Assembly: GCA_024516035.1 (NCBI GenBank)
Contig: CM044958.1
Span: 21,067,568 to 21,131,567 of the forward strand
DNA from: Bactericera cockerelli
Taxonomy: Eukaryota > Arthropoda > Insecta > Hemiptera > Triozidae
Direction of reading: 5' to 3'
Length of the DNA: 64,000 nt
Positions 1-11,800 of the stretch are shown in pieces. How positions within the stretch are numbered: position 1 is the stretch's first letter; every line of letters starts with the position of its first letter. Made by a program: the position numbers and the translations under genes. The notes beneath the pieces are model-generated. The model was given only the letters and a program-made list of their open reading frames with translations. It ran no database searches and was not told the DNA's origin.

Positions 1-62
1 GTCGCCAACTAACCTCAACAAGCTGAATTAATTAGAAAAATTCCACAACGTAGTACCTTTCA

Positions 63-124
63 CCAGATGGGGCTGACGTCCTTCCAGAAAGACGTCCTTC
101 TGGAAGGACGTCAGCCCCATCTGG
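63..124. repeat. Perfect inverted repeat (27-bp arms, 8-nt loop)
   Basis: Positions 63-89 are exactly reverse-complementary to 98-124, separated by 8 nt. The arms are GC-rich (CCAGATGGGGCTGACGTCC...) and contain a GACGTC palindrome. No gene is attached. It is either a recent inverted duplication or the core of a short hairpin element. Confidence 0.9.
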
Positions 125-419
125 GTTAAATACTAGTTTAAAGATGGGAATTGAAGAAGAGAAGTTTTAAGAAAAATATAATAAACATGGAGAAATTTTG
201 TGTGATTGCATAAGTTTGTTTATTGTTTCTCTAAATATCCGTCACAAAAGCTTTCCTACCTTAAAATTGCTATAGATTTTTTCCTTATCCTAGAAATTTT
301 TCAAGGATAAGAATGGAATCACCCATTTTTTTTTTTTTTTTTTAAGGAACAGCTTTTTAGTTCTTCAGGACACTTTACTTTTACAACCATGCCATTCTGG
401 ACACGGAAAAATTCTGTTA

Positions 420-507
420 GAATTTTCTGCTCCCACCGGTATTCGAACCCGCAACCTCCGGTTCAGCAATCAATGCTCTTAACCACTGAGCCACGGAGGT
501 CGAGTTT
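420..507 (-). mobile_element. tRNA-derived SINE head
   Basis: On the minus strand there is a tRNA-type A box (TGGCTCAGTGGTTAAGAGC, 475-493 on plus) and a B box (GGTTCGAATACC, about 432-443), spaced as in a tRNA. The surrounding sequence does not close a full cloverleaf, so this is read as a SINE promoter head and not a working tRNA gene. Confidence 0.7.
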
Positions 508-861
508 TAGTATTGTTCAAGTCTTTCTCACGTTTTTTTTACGATATTGAAAGCATAGTTCCTACACAAGAAACCATTTACATCTCATAAATTGTTACAT
601 AATTACACAAAAAAAGAACAATTTTACAAAAATACAAGAAGATGATATTATTAGTATTATTTTAACACTTTATTGGTCATCTACATGATACCTACATTCA
701 ACAAAATAGGACATGAAAGAAAAGGTGACAGTAGAATATGTGTAGTGAAGCAAGGGGCGAGGTTTTATCACTAGGAAACATAAAATGACATTATTTTTGA
801 CTAGAATAAAAAGTGTACTGAATTAAACACTACAAAATAAAAATTAAGAAACCAACCCTCC

Positions 862-975
862 GATTAGGGGTTTTGACCACATAATAATACGTCTGGGTTT
901 ACTGCTGGAATGATGGGTCTCGTCAGTCCTAATCTGGCAGTATAAATAAAGCGATATTATTATTATTATTATCTA
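862..975 (+). mobile_element. 3' body of a SINE family ending in ATT repeats
   Basis: The segment matches, in the opposite orientation, the distal part of the SINEs at 40734-40915 and 59092-59297 (shared words include ACCACATAATAATACG and CAGTCCTAATC). It ends in a TATT/ATT microsatellite at about 950-972, the usual tail of this family. Confidence 0.6.
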
Positions 976-1185
976 TAAATTGTTCAGTGAAGATATTGCG
1001 TATGTGCATGAATGTGGGTTTCATTTTCTTACAACGTCTTTAATTTTAGGGTGTTTCAGCACAGCATTTACTGCGTAGTTCAGCATCACGAAGCTCCAAA
1101 TTCATTTTCGTAATGCCCCCACTTGTAGCCATACAAATAGCTACTCATTTTTCCTCATGAGCTAGATCTCGAGCAGAAAATTTCT

Positions 1186-1450
1186 ACCTTGCTGGGGATC
1201 GAACCCAGGTCACCGTGCGTGCAAGCCTTGTGCGCTAATAATACTCTTTAGTGGAAGTCAACCACCAGGCGAGGATAATGCTTTAAGCATTTTCTATCAC
1301 CGTTAACCCTCATAGTCTTATTATTATGTGGTCATATACTCAAATAAATGAGGTGAAATTCATGCACTGGGTGGGATTCGAGAAAAAAGATTCCTCCGCT
1401 ACCTGGATTACCAGACTAGAGCGCTAATCACTTGACCACCAATGCATGAC
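1186..1450 (-). mobile_element. Two degraded tRNA-derived SINE fragments
   Basis: The part around 1190-1240 contains 'ggatcgaacccaggtcacc', the same B-box region as the copy at 3296-3372. The part around 1318-1450 contains the 'attattatgtggtca' tail and a tRNA-like end (TTGACCACC) of the family seen at 59092-59297. Both read from the minus strand and both are truncated. Confidence 0.55.
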
Positions 1451-1785
1451 CCGTTTTAAATGTTGGTACATTAGAACTTTTTTTTACAGAATATTTGTGA
1501 AATATACCTTATGGACTGACTTTATTTAACAAATAAAACATCATAATCTATCTCTATATGTATAAATATAAATAGTATAAATATAAATGTATATGTATAA
1601 ATGAGAAATATGGACGGGCTTTGTGGCTACGGACTTTGTGGCTTTGTGTGCAGGAATTGTTTAAGCGAAACGGTAAGAGATAGCAAAAAATTGATGAGAG
1701 ATGACCCCAAGAAAATTGCCGTACGATACCAGAAAACTTTCAAAAGTCCAAAATTCCTAACTGTCCTTGAGTTATGATGACCTTC

Positions 1786-2115
1786 CGCAAGTATAGCCTT
1801 AAGACAGTCTTTGCCCTGGAACTTGAAATCTATCGCGAGGACCTATATTTTTTATTATTTAATAACACATAAGACAAAACTAGCTTTCATTTAATTTATT
1901 TTAGGCTTATATCTCTTCTCGAGATATAAGCCAGAATGTTTGAAATTTCAAACTTTTTTTCAGACTTTTCACATTTTTCAGTAGATTCCAGCGCGGAACT
2001 TAAAATCTATCGCGAGGACCTATATTTTTTATTATTAAACATCACATGCTTTTTATTTAAGTCCTTTGTTGCCATATTCTGACAAACCATTCTCGAAATA
2101 TAGGCCAGTTTGTTA
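1786..2115. repeat. Two direct copies of a dispersed repeat
   Basis: The phrase 'aatctatcgcgaggacctat' occurs near 1828 and again near 2008. Each copy is followed by a poly-T/ATT tract and a 'tctcgaRatata' block. It is a duplicated noncoding repeat with no ORF. Confidence 0.6.
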
Positions 2116-2168
2116 CATTATCAATATCCGTTGTGATAGATTTCTCTCAGGATTTTGAAATTTAAAGC

Positions 2169-2170
<2 letters not shown>

Positions 2171-2222
<52 letters not shown>

Positions 2223-2290
2223 GGTGCGTGTGTGTTTGTTTCTGAGCTTTCGTTGGTCTGTTTGTTTGTTTGTTTGTCCGTCTGTCCCGC
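2171..2290 (+). repeat. (GT)n and TTTG-rich microsatellites
   Basis: A pure GT tract of about 22 units runs from 2171 to about 2214. It is followed by GTTT/GTCT-type repeats to about 2287. Confidence 0.9.
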
Positions 2291-3890
2291 GATAAAAATT
2301 GTTTAAAATTAGTAGGTAATTGTTTAAAATTATTAAGGTGCTAGAATTTTACTTATTGTTTTTGGGGTGATTTAGGTCACTCGGGGTCGCATGATGGCCA
2401 TTTTGGTGAAAATTAAAAAGATTTTTCCTAATTTTATTTAATACAGCAATGCTCTTGAAATTAAGGTAATGTGCTCTTGGGATCGCACTGTGGTAAAAAA
2501 ATCCAGAAAGGGCCCCCAAAAAGAAGCCGGTTGATATTAATAGCTGTAAACTGTGTATGGACGCCTATAATCTTACAGAGTTATGCAATATGCAAGATTG
2601 TAATGGTTCAAGCACTTACTGGTAACACTTGATTAAACGAACGCTGTGAGGGAGCGAAGCTACGTCACCAAGTGAGGTTCTATTTTAACTTGGGTACTGG
2701 ACGATTTGGCTTTCGTTTGTCTGTTTGTTTGTCTGTTCCGCGATAACTCCCGACCGTATAGTTCAAAATTGTTGAAATTTATTATACATGTTCATTGGGG
2801 TCCTAAAGTTTTACATATTGTTTTTGAGCCTATTTAGGCCACTCGGGGCCGTTTTGGCAAAAATTGTAAATGATTTTTCTAATTTTATTGAATAAAACAA
2901 GGTTCTTGAATTTTGACAATTAAAAGATAATATTTGATTACAGTAGTCAAATTTTGTGATAGTGAAAGCTAAGTGGGCCGCACTGTGGTAAAATTTTGAA
3001 AAAAGGCCCCAAAAGTGGGCCGGTTGATATTTTTTAATTAAAACCCATCGAGTGGGGTATTGAAGAAAATAATGAAATAAGTAAATAATAATAAATGTGT
3101 TTCTGTGTGTTATTATATCACAATTTTAGTGGGTAGCGCAGAATTATAGGATTTTTTCAATATCTTTTAATATCCTAAAATCTTATTTTTGCCTATAATT
3201 CCGCCACTGGTCGCTGTTCACATTAAAGTAGCCGCTCATTTTTCCTCGCGAAGTATGAGTGGACCCCGAACACCGAAGAACAGACCAGAAAAAATCCTGC
3301 CCCGCTGGGGATCGAACCCAGGTCACCGTGCGTGCAATGCCTAGCGCTTACTCACTCGGCCACGGTGACTTCTTATTGAAGAAAAGGTGTCGATGTCCTT
3401 ATGCCTGATATTACATTCATATTGCGATAATTGAATCTGTGTGAGGTTAACAGTTCACAGAACTACTAGTATTAAAATTATATACATAGGTAAACATAGT
3501 TAAACGAACGCAAGCTACCCCACTACGTGTGCTTCTCAAACGGACCTCAGGTTCTGTTTTAACTTAAGTACTGGACGATTGATTTGGTTTTTGTTTGTCT
3601 GTCTGTTCCGCAATAACTCCCGACCGGATTCTTCAAAATTGTTAAAAATTAGTATACATGTTCACTAGGGTCCTAGAATTTTAACCTTTTAATTTAGGTC
3701 GGGCCAAACGGGGCCGCATGGGCACCTTTTTTTAAGAATGGTTTTTCTAATTTTAATTAACAAAGCAATGCTCTAAGTTGTTAAAATTACTTAATATTTG
3801 ATTTCAGTAGTGAATTTTGTGATCGTGGAAGCTAAGGGGGGACTGTGGTGAAATTGGCCCCAAAAGTGGGACGGTTGATATTACTTCCCA
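2255..3890 (+). repeat. Three direct copies of a ~330-bp dispersed repeat
   Basis: Copies near 2255-2560, 2705-3045 and 3575-3890 each run from a GTTTGTCTGT...CGCGATAA block, through 'taggtcactcggggc' or a variant, to 'ggccggttgatatt'. All lie in the same orientation. No coding potential is visible. A SINE (3296-3372) sits between copies two and three. Confidence 0.65.
3296..3372 (-). mobile_element. tRNA-derived SINE head
   Basis: On the minus strand the sequence has an A-box-like GTGGCCGAGTGAGTAAGCGC and a B-box GGTTCGATCCC. The same family recurs at 34826-34900 (minus) and 53843-53912 (plus). Confidence 0.65.
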
Positions 3891-3964
3891 GAAATTTCTA
3901 ATATTAGAAATCGGAAGTATTGTGTTCGTTTTTTGTAAAAAAAAAAAATCTTTTACTCCGATTT

Positions 3965-3995
<31 letters not shown>

Positions 3996-5040
3996 CTGGA
4001 CGTTTCATAACCTCCTGAGCAACTTTGGTTTTGTGTCTGTCTGTCGGTTAAAAACATTCCTTGTTACGCGCAAATGTCAGAAACTACTGAACGGATTTCC
4101 ACGAAATTTTGTAAACATATAGGAGGCATTCTGTAGATAGTTCAATTTTAAATTCATCAACTTCGCACTGTCTTTGCTCAATGTGGCTAATAAGCGAAGA
4201 TAGTACCTACAAGCCTTAATATGATGTAAAATTTAGCACCTTTTCGATTTTTGGGCACCTGCCACGGGTTGACGCCTCAGCTACAACAACTAAGAAGTCA
4301 CTTTTCTGTATCACCAAGCCACTCCGCATCAAACGTACAATGTGAAATTACTTCCGAGAAATTTCTAATATTAGAAATCGGAAGTATTGTGTTCGTTTTT
4401 GTAAAAAAAAATATTTTTTTGCTCCGATTTCAATTTTTTTCATATTTCTGGACGTTTCATAACCTCCTGAGCAAATTTGGTTTTGTGTCCGTCTGTCGGT
4501 CTGTCGGTCTGTCTGTCTGTCTGTTAAAACGATTCCTTGTAACGCGCAAATCTCGGAAACTACTCGACCGATTTCGATGAAATTTTGCACACATCTAGGA
4601 GACATTCTGTAGATGGTCCCATTTTAAATTCATTGAGTTCGTACTAGCGGCTCTGGGTGAAAGAGACCATGCGCCTGACCACTAACTTTTTACTTAAATG
4701 CTTCTATCTCGTGAACGGTACACCCGATTTCGATGAAATTTTGTATGAATATGCATATTATTGTTTTACATAGGCTTTTTATATTTTCTTTTTAGTTAAT
4801 TATAATTTGACTCTGATATTTAAGAAAAACCGAAATTTTGGACAATAAAGTCAAAAAATAAGAACCACGACTTGCCGATACAGAATTTTTTGTAGATTCT
4901 AGAATGTAGAAAAAACCGTTATGGAGATACAAGTAATTTAGTATAAAAACTCAAAATTCGCACGTGTACACAATGTGAAACAATCACGAGGAAGTATTGT
5001 GTCCATAATTGGCAGTGTTTTTTTTTACTCTCATGAGGTG
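3885..5040 (+). repeat. Dispersed repeat family 'gaaatcggaagtattgtg', two or more copies
   Basis: Two copies begin at about 3888 and 4350 with 'cagaaatttctaatatta' or a one-base variant. They continue through poly-T, a CTGTCTGTCGG tract and 'cgatttcgatgaaattttg'. Fragments of the same family recur at 14825-14960, 29400-30990, 56690-56910, 57640-57700 and 58155-58290. A 30-nt poly-T lies at about 3968-3997. Short ORFs here are by-products of the repeat. Confidence 0.65.
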
Positions 5041-5113
5041 AGTAAAACCGAGCTGGCTCCCTGTCTAGTAGGTAGGTTTACATAATTATAACTCAGTTTT
5101 ACCTGAATTATTT

Positions 5114-5362
5114 AGGCTGAGTCAACGTCATCAAATTCAATTGACATCACAAAGTACCTATAGGATGTAACAGAAAAACACCAACAAACTTCTAGAGCTG
5201 ATAGATCACATCAAGACCTGAATATAATCAATCACCTGATTATATTCAGGTCTTGATGTGATCTACCAGTTCTAGAAGTTTTTTGGTATTTTTCTGTTAC
5301 ACCCTCCCTATAGTTACTTTGTGATGTCAGTTGAGTTGAATTTGATGACGTTAACTCAGCCT
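5114..5362. mobile_element. Hairpin MITE upstream of the galectin gene
   Basis: The whole 250-bp segment folds back on itself. The outer arms are AGGCTGAGTCAACGTCATCA and its near-complement. The inner 27 bp (5204-5230 versus 5237-5263) pair perfectly around a 6-nt loop. There is no ORF. It ends about 490 bp before the galectin start codon. Confidence 0.8.
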
Positions 5363-5850
5363 ACATGATACTCCAGCGACCCTGACCAGAATACAATTTG
5401 ATGACGTCATGATTGAATGATTCATCTAGCATCTTATCACTATGATAATGATGGAGCAATATTATTTATAAACGCTGTGTTGTCAGAAGGTCAGTAGTTC
5501 TGCTTATGGCGTGTCAGTTGTTTACTTGTTCTGGAATTGGAACAGGCTAGTCTAGTTCACCAGACAGTTCGAGTTGGTTATTCTAATTTTTTAACTAGCT
5601 GTTTTATTAGCGAAGTTTTGAAGTATTAGGTGTACTTTTAAAAATCTTTAAAATTATAAAAATTTATTTTGTGTGGTTATCTGTGTTAAACAATTTGATT
5701 TTGTTTTTTGGTACTTTTTACATTAGTCCATTTCTTTAATAAGTGTGATGATAACTATGATACGTTTCTAAATAGGACGTCTACGATTGAACCACTTTTT
5801 CCACAGAAGATTCATTCCACACCCATCAGAAAAAAGGACTCGAAGAAATT

Positions 5851-8800
5851 ATGGCGCAATATCCACCTGTTCACAATCCGGTAAATACCCTGAAAAATAG
5901 AAAATGAATGGCTTACCTAAATTTTGATGTAATAAAATTCTTAACTTCTCGTTTCACGGAATGGTGTGGATATAGTTACACAACTTGCACACGGGAAGTC
6001 CGAGCTTTCAATTCTTGGGTAGAATCTTAGTTTTTATTTATGTCTGAGATTATATTTTCAAACATCCGCAATTGCAATTATGGATTTTTTTATTTTGATA
6101 ACATCGTTTTAAATGGTAATTTTACACTCATTTTCAATACTTCTCATATAACCAGCAAACCATATAGAACCAGCAAAAGTTTTGTGCTATCTAGGATATG
6201 GTAAAATAGGTATAATGCTAATAATACTATGCTATTGTATTTCAGATGATCCCTTATCTTGGTCCAATTCCTGGAGGGTGTCAGCCTGGCACGTTGATTC
6301 AGATATATGGAAATGTGCCTCTGCAGTCTAACAGGTACCATATAGCCTTATAGTATAGACTAATTTTCCACACCTAGGGCCGAGTTATGAAACATGATTA
6401 GTTCATGACATAACGAAGCTATAGCTAGCCGCGGTGGCGTAACGGTTGTGACTCCTGCCCGTAGTCCAAAGATCCTGAGTTCGATTTCTGGTCAGAACAG
6501 ACTTTTCACACAGGATGTTCCCCATTTTCATAAAAAACTCACAAAAACGTGAATTATCAGCCCCACATATTTATACAACGATTTCTACGCGGACTGCACA
6601 GATTCGAGTAGTGGTCGTATTCTCCCTATGTGGGATTGAGGAAAATCCTTTTTTATACCGAAAAGCTGACCGACAGTCAGCTAATTTTAGAATGAAATGA
6701 ATAGACATTTTTGAGTACTGTGTTAGATGAGGAAAACTGATGCTAACTATGCATTAAGTTATCGATTTTGTCTAATAATTTCGCCCTCATTGTGCAATGT
6801 TATGCCCCAACACTAGATTGAAGAAGATGATAAATCTAACTTTTATGCTGCACCTCTGAAATGAAATGTACGATATCTCTGGTCCTATTTTGTTTTTTTA
6901 AATAAAACTCAAACTTGTGTTATAATAATTTCCTTTATAACAACTACTTTCCAGGTTTGCTGTCAATATCCAGTGCGGCCCGAATGTGTCTCCCCGGGAT
7001 GACGTAGCTTTTCACATCAATGCAGATCTTCTACACAACAGAATAGTGAGGAACTCCATCTCACAGCTCAGCTGGGGACCAGAGGAAGCCCATGGGTTTA
7101 TGTCTCTCGCCAGAGGGCAGCCCTTCTCCTATGCTATCCTATGTGAACCGGCCAGTTTCAAGGTACACCATTTTCAAACGCCAAATTAAAGAATGCTGAA
7201 ATTTCTACTAAAATGTTTTTACGGTCAAATTCAAGTTGAATAGTGTTTATTTTCGTGTAGAGCCAACGGAGTGAGCTCCTATGCAGGAACCAAGGCAGTT
7301 TAACACATTGGACGCCATGAGACCTCTATAGGGGTCTCAGTCCCATGAAGTCTGGTACCATGTGACCCCTATAAGGATCATAGGAGTATATTGTAATTCT
7401 GTTCATGTGACCCTTATTGATGTCACGCTTCAGTGTATTTCTTATGGGGAATCGTTTATCGTGGTACCAGCAAACAACTCGGTTGAAAAAAAAAAATATT
7501 TTTTCCCGATATTTTGACAATAGAAAGTTTACCTGTGGTACCCAGGTACACACCCATAAAATTGGGCCGGCGTCCAATGTGTTAAGTTAATTTATAACCT
7601 CTTGTGATACAATTTTGAAAATATCTATTACTTACAAATACTTTATTACAAATTTCCAGCTTTCTATTATTTGACGTTTGTGAGTTGCAACCAATTCTGT
7701 GCTATTAATGACAAGAGTAAAGTTGTCCACCATTTGCAAAAGGCAAATGATAATAAACTGGTGTTATCACTCGAAAATAAATAAAAGTCCGCCACTGGTG
7801 ACTCAATGGCAACAGCTAGCTAAAATTCAATTTCAAATTCGTGCTCCATAAATGAGGTATACATACAATATTTCAAATTACATTACACATCAATACATTT
7901 TACTCGTTTCTATTTTCTGTTTCAGCTTGCCATCAACGGGTCCCACTTCACGGAGATGACACATCGTCTCCCCTTGCATCGCGCGTCCTACCTCGCTATC
8001 GACGGAGAGGTGACCGTCACCAGTATTCAATACTCCGGGGGTCTGGCCATGCCACAACCGGGCCACGTGGGTTTCAACCCGCCAGCACTTTCGTCGTACC
8101 CCTCGCCGGGACATTATCCAGGGGCCGCGGCTTATCCCAGTCAACCGAGTTACCCCGCTCAAGGGACTTATCCAGGACAGCAAGCATCTTACCCCGTACA
8201 GCCTGGAGCTTATGGTCAACCTATGGTAAGAACTACAAGGGTTGGGTGGAAGAGATTGCCATAGGCAATAACCCCGCCCTTTAGTTAGGACTTATGTTTT
8301 TATATATTTTCAATTCTTTTTCATTTTCATTGTATATATTGTTTCCATTTTTTTCATTGTTAAATTAATTATTTCTATGTACATAATGTCCATTTATACC
8401 TAATAAAGCATTGTATAATAATAATAATAATAATAACTACGTTAGAACTATACATGAAGGCTTGTCTAGAAGAACAACCTATGTTAATTTTTCGAGTTTT
8501 TTTTTTTTGCAGAATAACAACCTATGTGTTCTCTTTCATAGCGTAGTGTTGTCAGAATTCGGAAAAAATCGGCTTATGTCGGTCAAACTTGGAAAAAAGA
8601 GTGGGAGAAGGGATGAAAATTTTGATGTAGAACAACCTATGTGACAAAAATTTCAGTTAGTGCGTGCGCGCAAAAGGCTATAGTCTAACCCCACGGCCGT
8701 TTGTTTTATTTTCGTCTGCCAATAAAATTATTTTCGTTTATTCTAATTAATTTTATTGTGTCAATTTTTAGGTGCATAACAATTTTGTTGAGACACCTAT

Positions 8801-11800
8801 TTAAATTGTAAACACTAGTTACCTATGCATAATTGTAAACACTAGTCACAAGAAATTCTACACAAATTTACCTTCCCAGTAGAAAAGTAAGTTTCTTGGC
8901 ATGTTTTTTTCTTTGTGTTTTTTGGGTTGAGTGGAATAACAACCTATGTGGCAAGAAACCTAAATTGAAATAAAATAACAGCAATTTCAACTTTAAACCT
9001 CTCTCCTGAAAAGTACCAAAAATAACATAGGTTGTTCTTCTAGACACCCCTTCACATATACAATACAATTATACACGGTACGCCAAAAAATAGGAGCCAC
9101 TTCAAACATCTAGAAAACGGATTTAAGTTTTGAAAAATGCTGGAACACGTGTACCATTAAATCAAGGAGGACACATTTTCAACTGTGTTTAGTTTACTTA
9201 TCACTACAAGGGTTGGCCCCAGGGGAGTCAACTTTGGAATCCTAAATGGAACCACCGTATTTGTGATACATTTCTGGAGAGTAGTTAACATTAAAAGTAT
9301 TTTCAGACAACTTAGAGTTTTTTAAACAAAAGAGGGCCGGAGATATCGTACATTGAATTTCAGGGGTTTTAGCAATTTTTTATAAGAAATTAATAATGTG
9401 AAAATTGTTAAAGGCATGTTTTACCATATGACGTAATGAGATTTTTGTGCAACAGGGCCGGAGACAAGGACTGCACTCGGTGTTTAGCCTTTCTCAAATT
9501 AAATTGAAGTAACTCCGGCCCTGTTCTTATTTTGGACTGAACAACAAGACTTATGGCATTTATTTAGCAGAAATTATGTCTTCTGGGTGTCTTCTCATGA
9601 ACTTTAATCATATTTGCTTATTAGAATTATTGATTTTTAATAAAATTGTAGATTGTTAAATTGAACCCTCAAAAAAAAACTTGGGGCTCGAACCAACGAC
9701 CTCCAGGTTAAGAATCCGCTGCCTTGTCACAAGAGCTACTGAGGAAAGTTCAATAGGGCTATTGAGCATTTTCTTCCACTCCTCAGAGCCCTACGATTAT
9801 GTGGTCACATACCTAATCAAAAATGCTTGGAATTCAAATTCTGCTTCTTTTTCTGTACTATTTCATTTTATCACATCTTGCAGCCTGGTTATTCACAGTA
9901 CGGTCACACTCATAAGCCTACCGGTATTCTAGAGAAAGCAGGCATGGCCATAGGGGGTGCAGGATTGATGAGTGCTCTGGGCGCCCGAGTGAGTCTAGTC
10001 TGGCCCTGGTGTGCATGAGTTGGGCACATAATATTATTAACATAATTCTTTTTCTTTTAATATTTTACTGACTTGGTTTGCATAATTTTAAGGAAATGTT
10101 GACCTAAATTACAGTACTGGCATTGTAACGTTTAATAGCCGTTAAAATTCACCGACATGATGGTTGGAGAGTAATATACATACATAAGTATCTGAACTTG
10201 ACAATAATCTTGATAAGGTTGATGTGATTTTTTTTACTTCTAACTCTTATTTGTTTAGATTTCTGTGCCCTACTATACAGGGTGGGGCAAAAGTCTGGAA
10301 ACCCCTGAATAACTTTTGAATGCCTTCTTCGGTAAACTTAAAATTTCGTACGGTAAACCGGGCTAATAAGACCATCTTTTAGAGTGGAGTTGATTTTTGT
10401 TACCGGCCCCCTTGTCGGGGCCAGGGGGGCCAACTTCATTTTTTTAAATACGAACCCCCACCTTGCGATACATTTTTGGAAAGGTCTTCAAATAAGAAAT
10501 ACATTGGTGAAAATTTTATTTTTTTAATATTATTTGTTTGCAAATGGCGTCCAACTTTATGTATGCAGTAAAGTCTGGAAACCCCTAAATAACTTTTGAA
10601 TGCCTTCTTCGGTAAACTTAAAATTTTGTACGGTAAACCGGGCTAATAAGACCATCTTTTAGAGTAGAGTTGATTTTTGTTACCGGCCCCCTTGTCGGGG
10701 CAAGGGGTGTCAACTTCATTTTTTTAAATACGAACCCCCACCTTGCGATACATTTTTGGAAAGGTCTTCAAATAAGAAATACATTGGTGAAAATTTTATT
10801 TTTTTAATATTATTTGTTTGCAAATGGCGTCCAACTTTACTTATGCAGTAAATTCTGGAAACCCCTGAATATCTTTCGAAAGGACTTTCTCAGTAAATTT
10901 AAAATTGTGTACGGTAATCCTTGGTAATTAGACCTTAATTAAAATTGGACCGATTTTTTTTTCCTGGCCCCCATGTCGGGGCCAGGGAGGTCATTTTCAT
11001 TTTTTTTAATACGAAACCCCAGCTTGCGATACATTTTTGGAAAGGTCTATTTACCCCGACTTACCGTGCACAATTTTAAATTAACTGAGAAAGCCCTTTC
11101 ATAAGATATTCAGGGGTTTCCAGACTTTACTGCATACGCAAAGTTGGACGCCATTTGCAAACAGTTTAATATTAAAAAAATAAAATTTGCACCAATGTAT
11201 TTCTTATTTTAAGACCTTTCCAAAAATGTATCGCAAGGTGGGGGTTCGTATTTAAAAAAATGAAGTTGGCCCCCCTGGCCCCGACATGAGGGCCGCTAAC
11301 AAAAATCGACCCGACTCTAAGAGAAGGTCTTATTAGCCCGGTTTACCTTACAAAATTTTAATTTTACCGAAGAAGCCATTCGAAAGCTATTCAGGGGTTT
11401 CCAGACTTTTGCCCCACCCTGTATAGAAAATAGTTTGTGTTTGGTGAAAGTGTGCAATTAACAATATTTATTAAATTTTTATTCAATCTTTGTCAAAATT
11501 TAGTAATTGAAGGGGTCGGGGTGATTTTCAAAATTGTTAGGCTGAGTAGTAAAAGTACCTATTTTTGGAGCCGTTGATATCTTTTACATTGTGTCAAAAC
11601 GCTTCACAGAAAAAACCAAGTACATCTGAACTTGAATGCCATTAGCATTCAAGTTCAGATGTACTTGGTTGACATTAGCACCGCCCTTGATCAAGTTTTG
11701 ATTTCTTAATTTTAATATCTATGTATGTATAATATGTATATATTCCATGTCATTATTTTGTAAATAAAACTTGATCCAACTTGTTTAATAATAAGTACAC

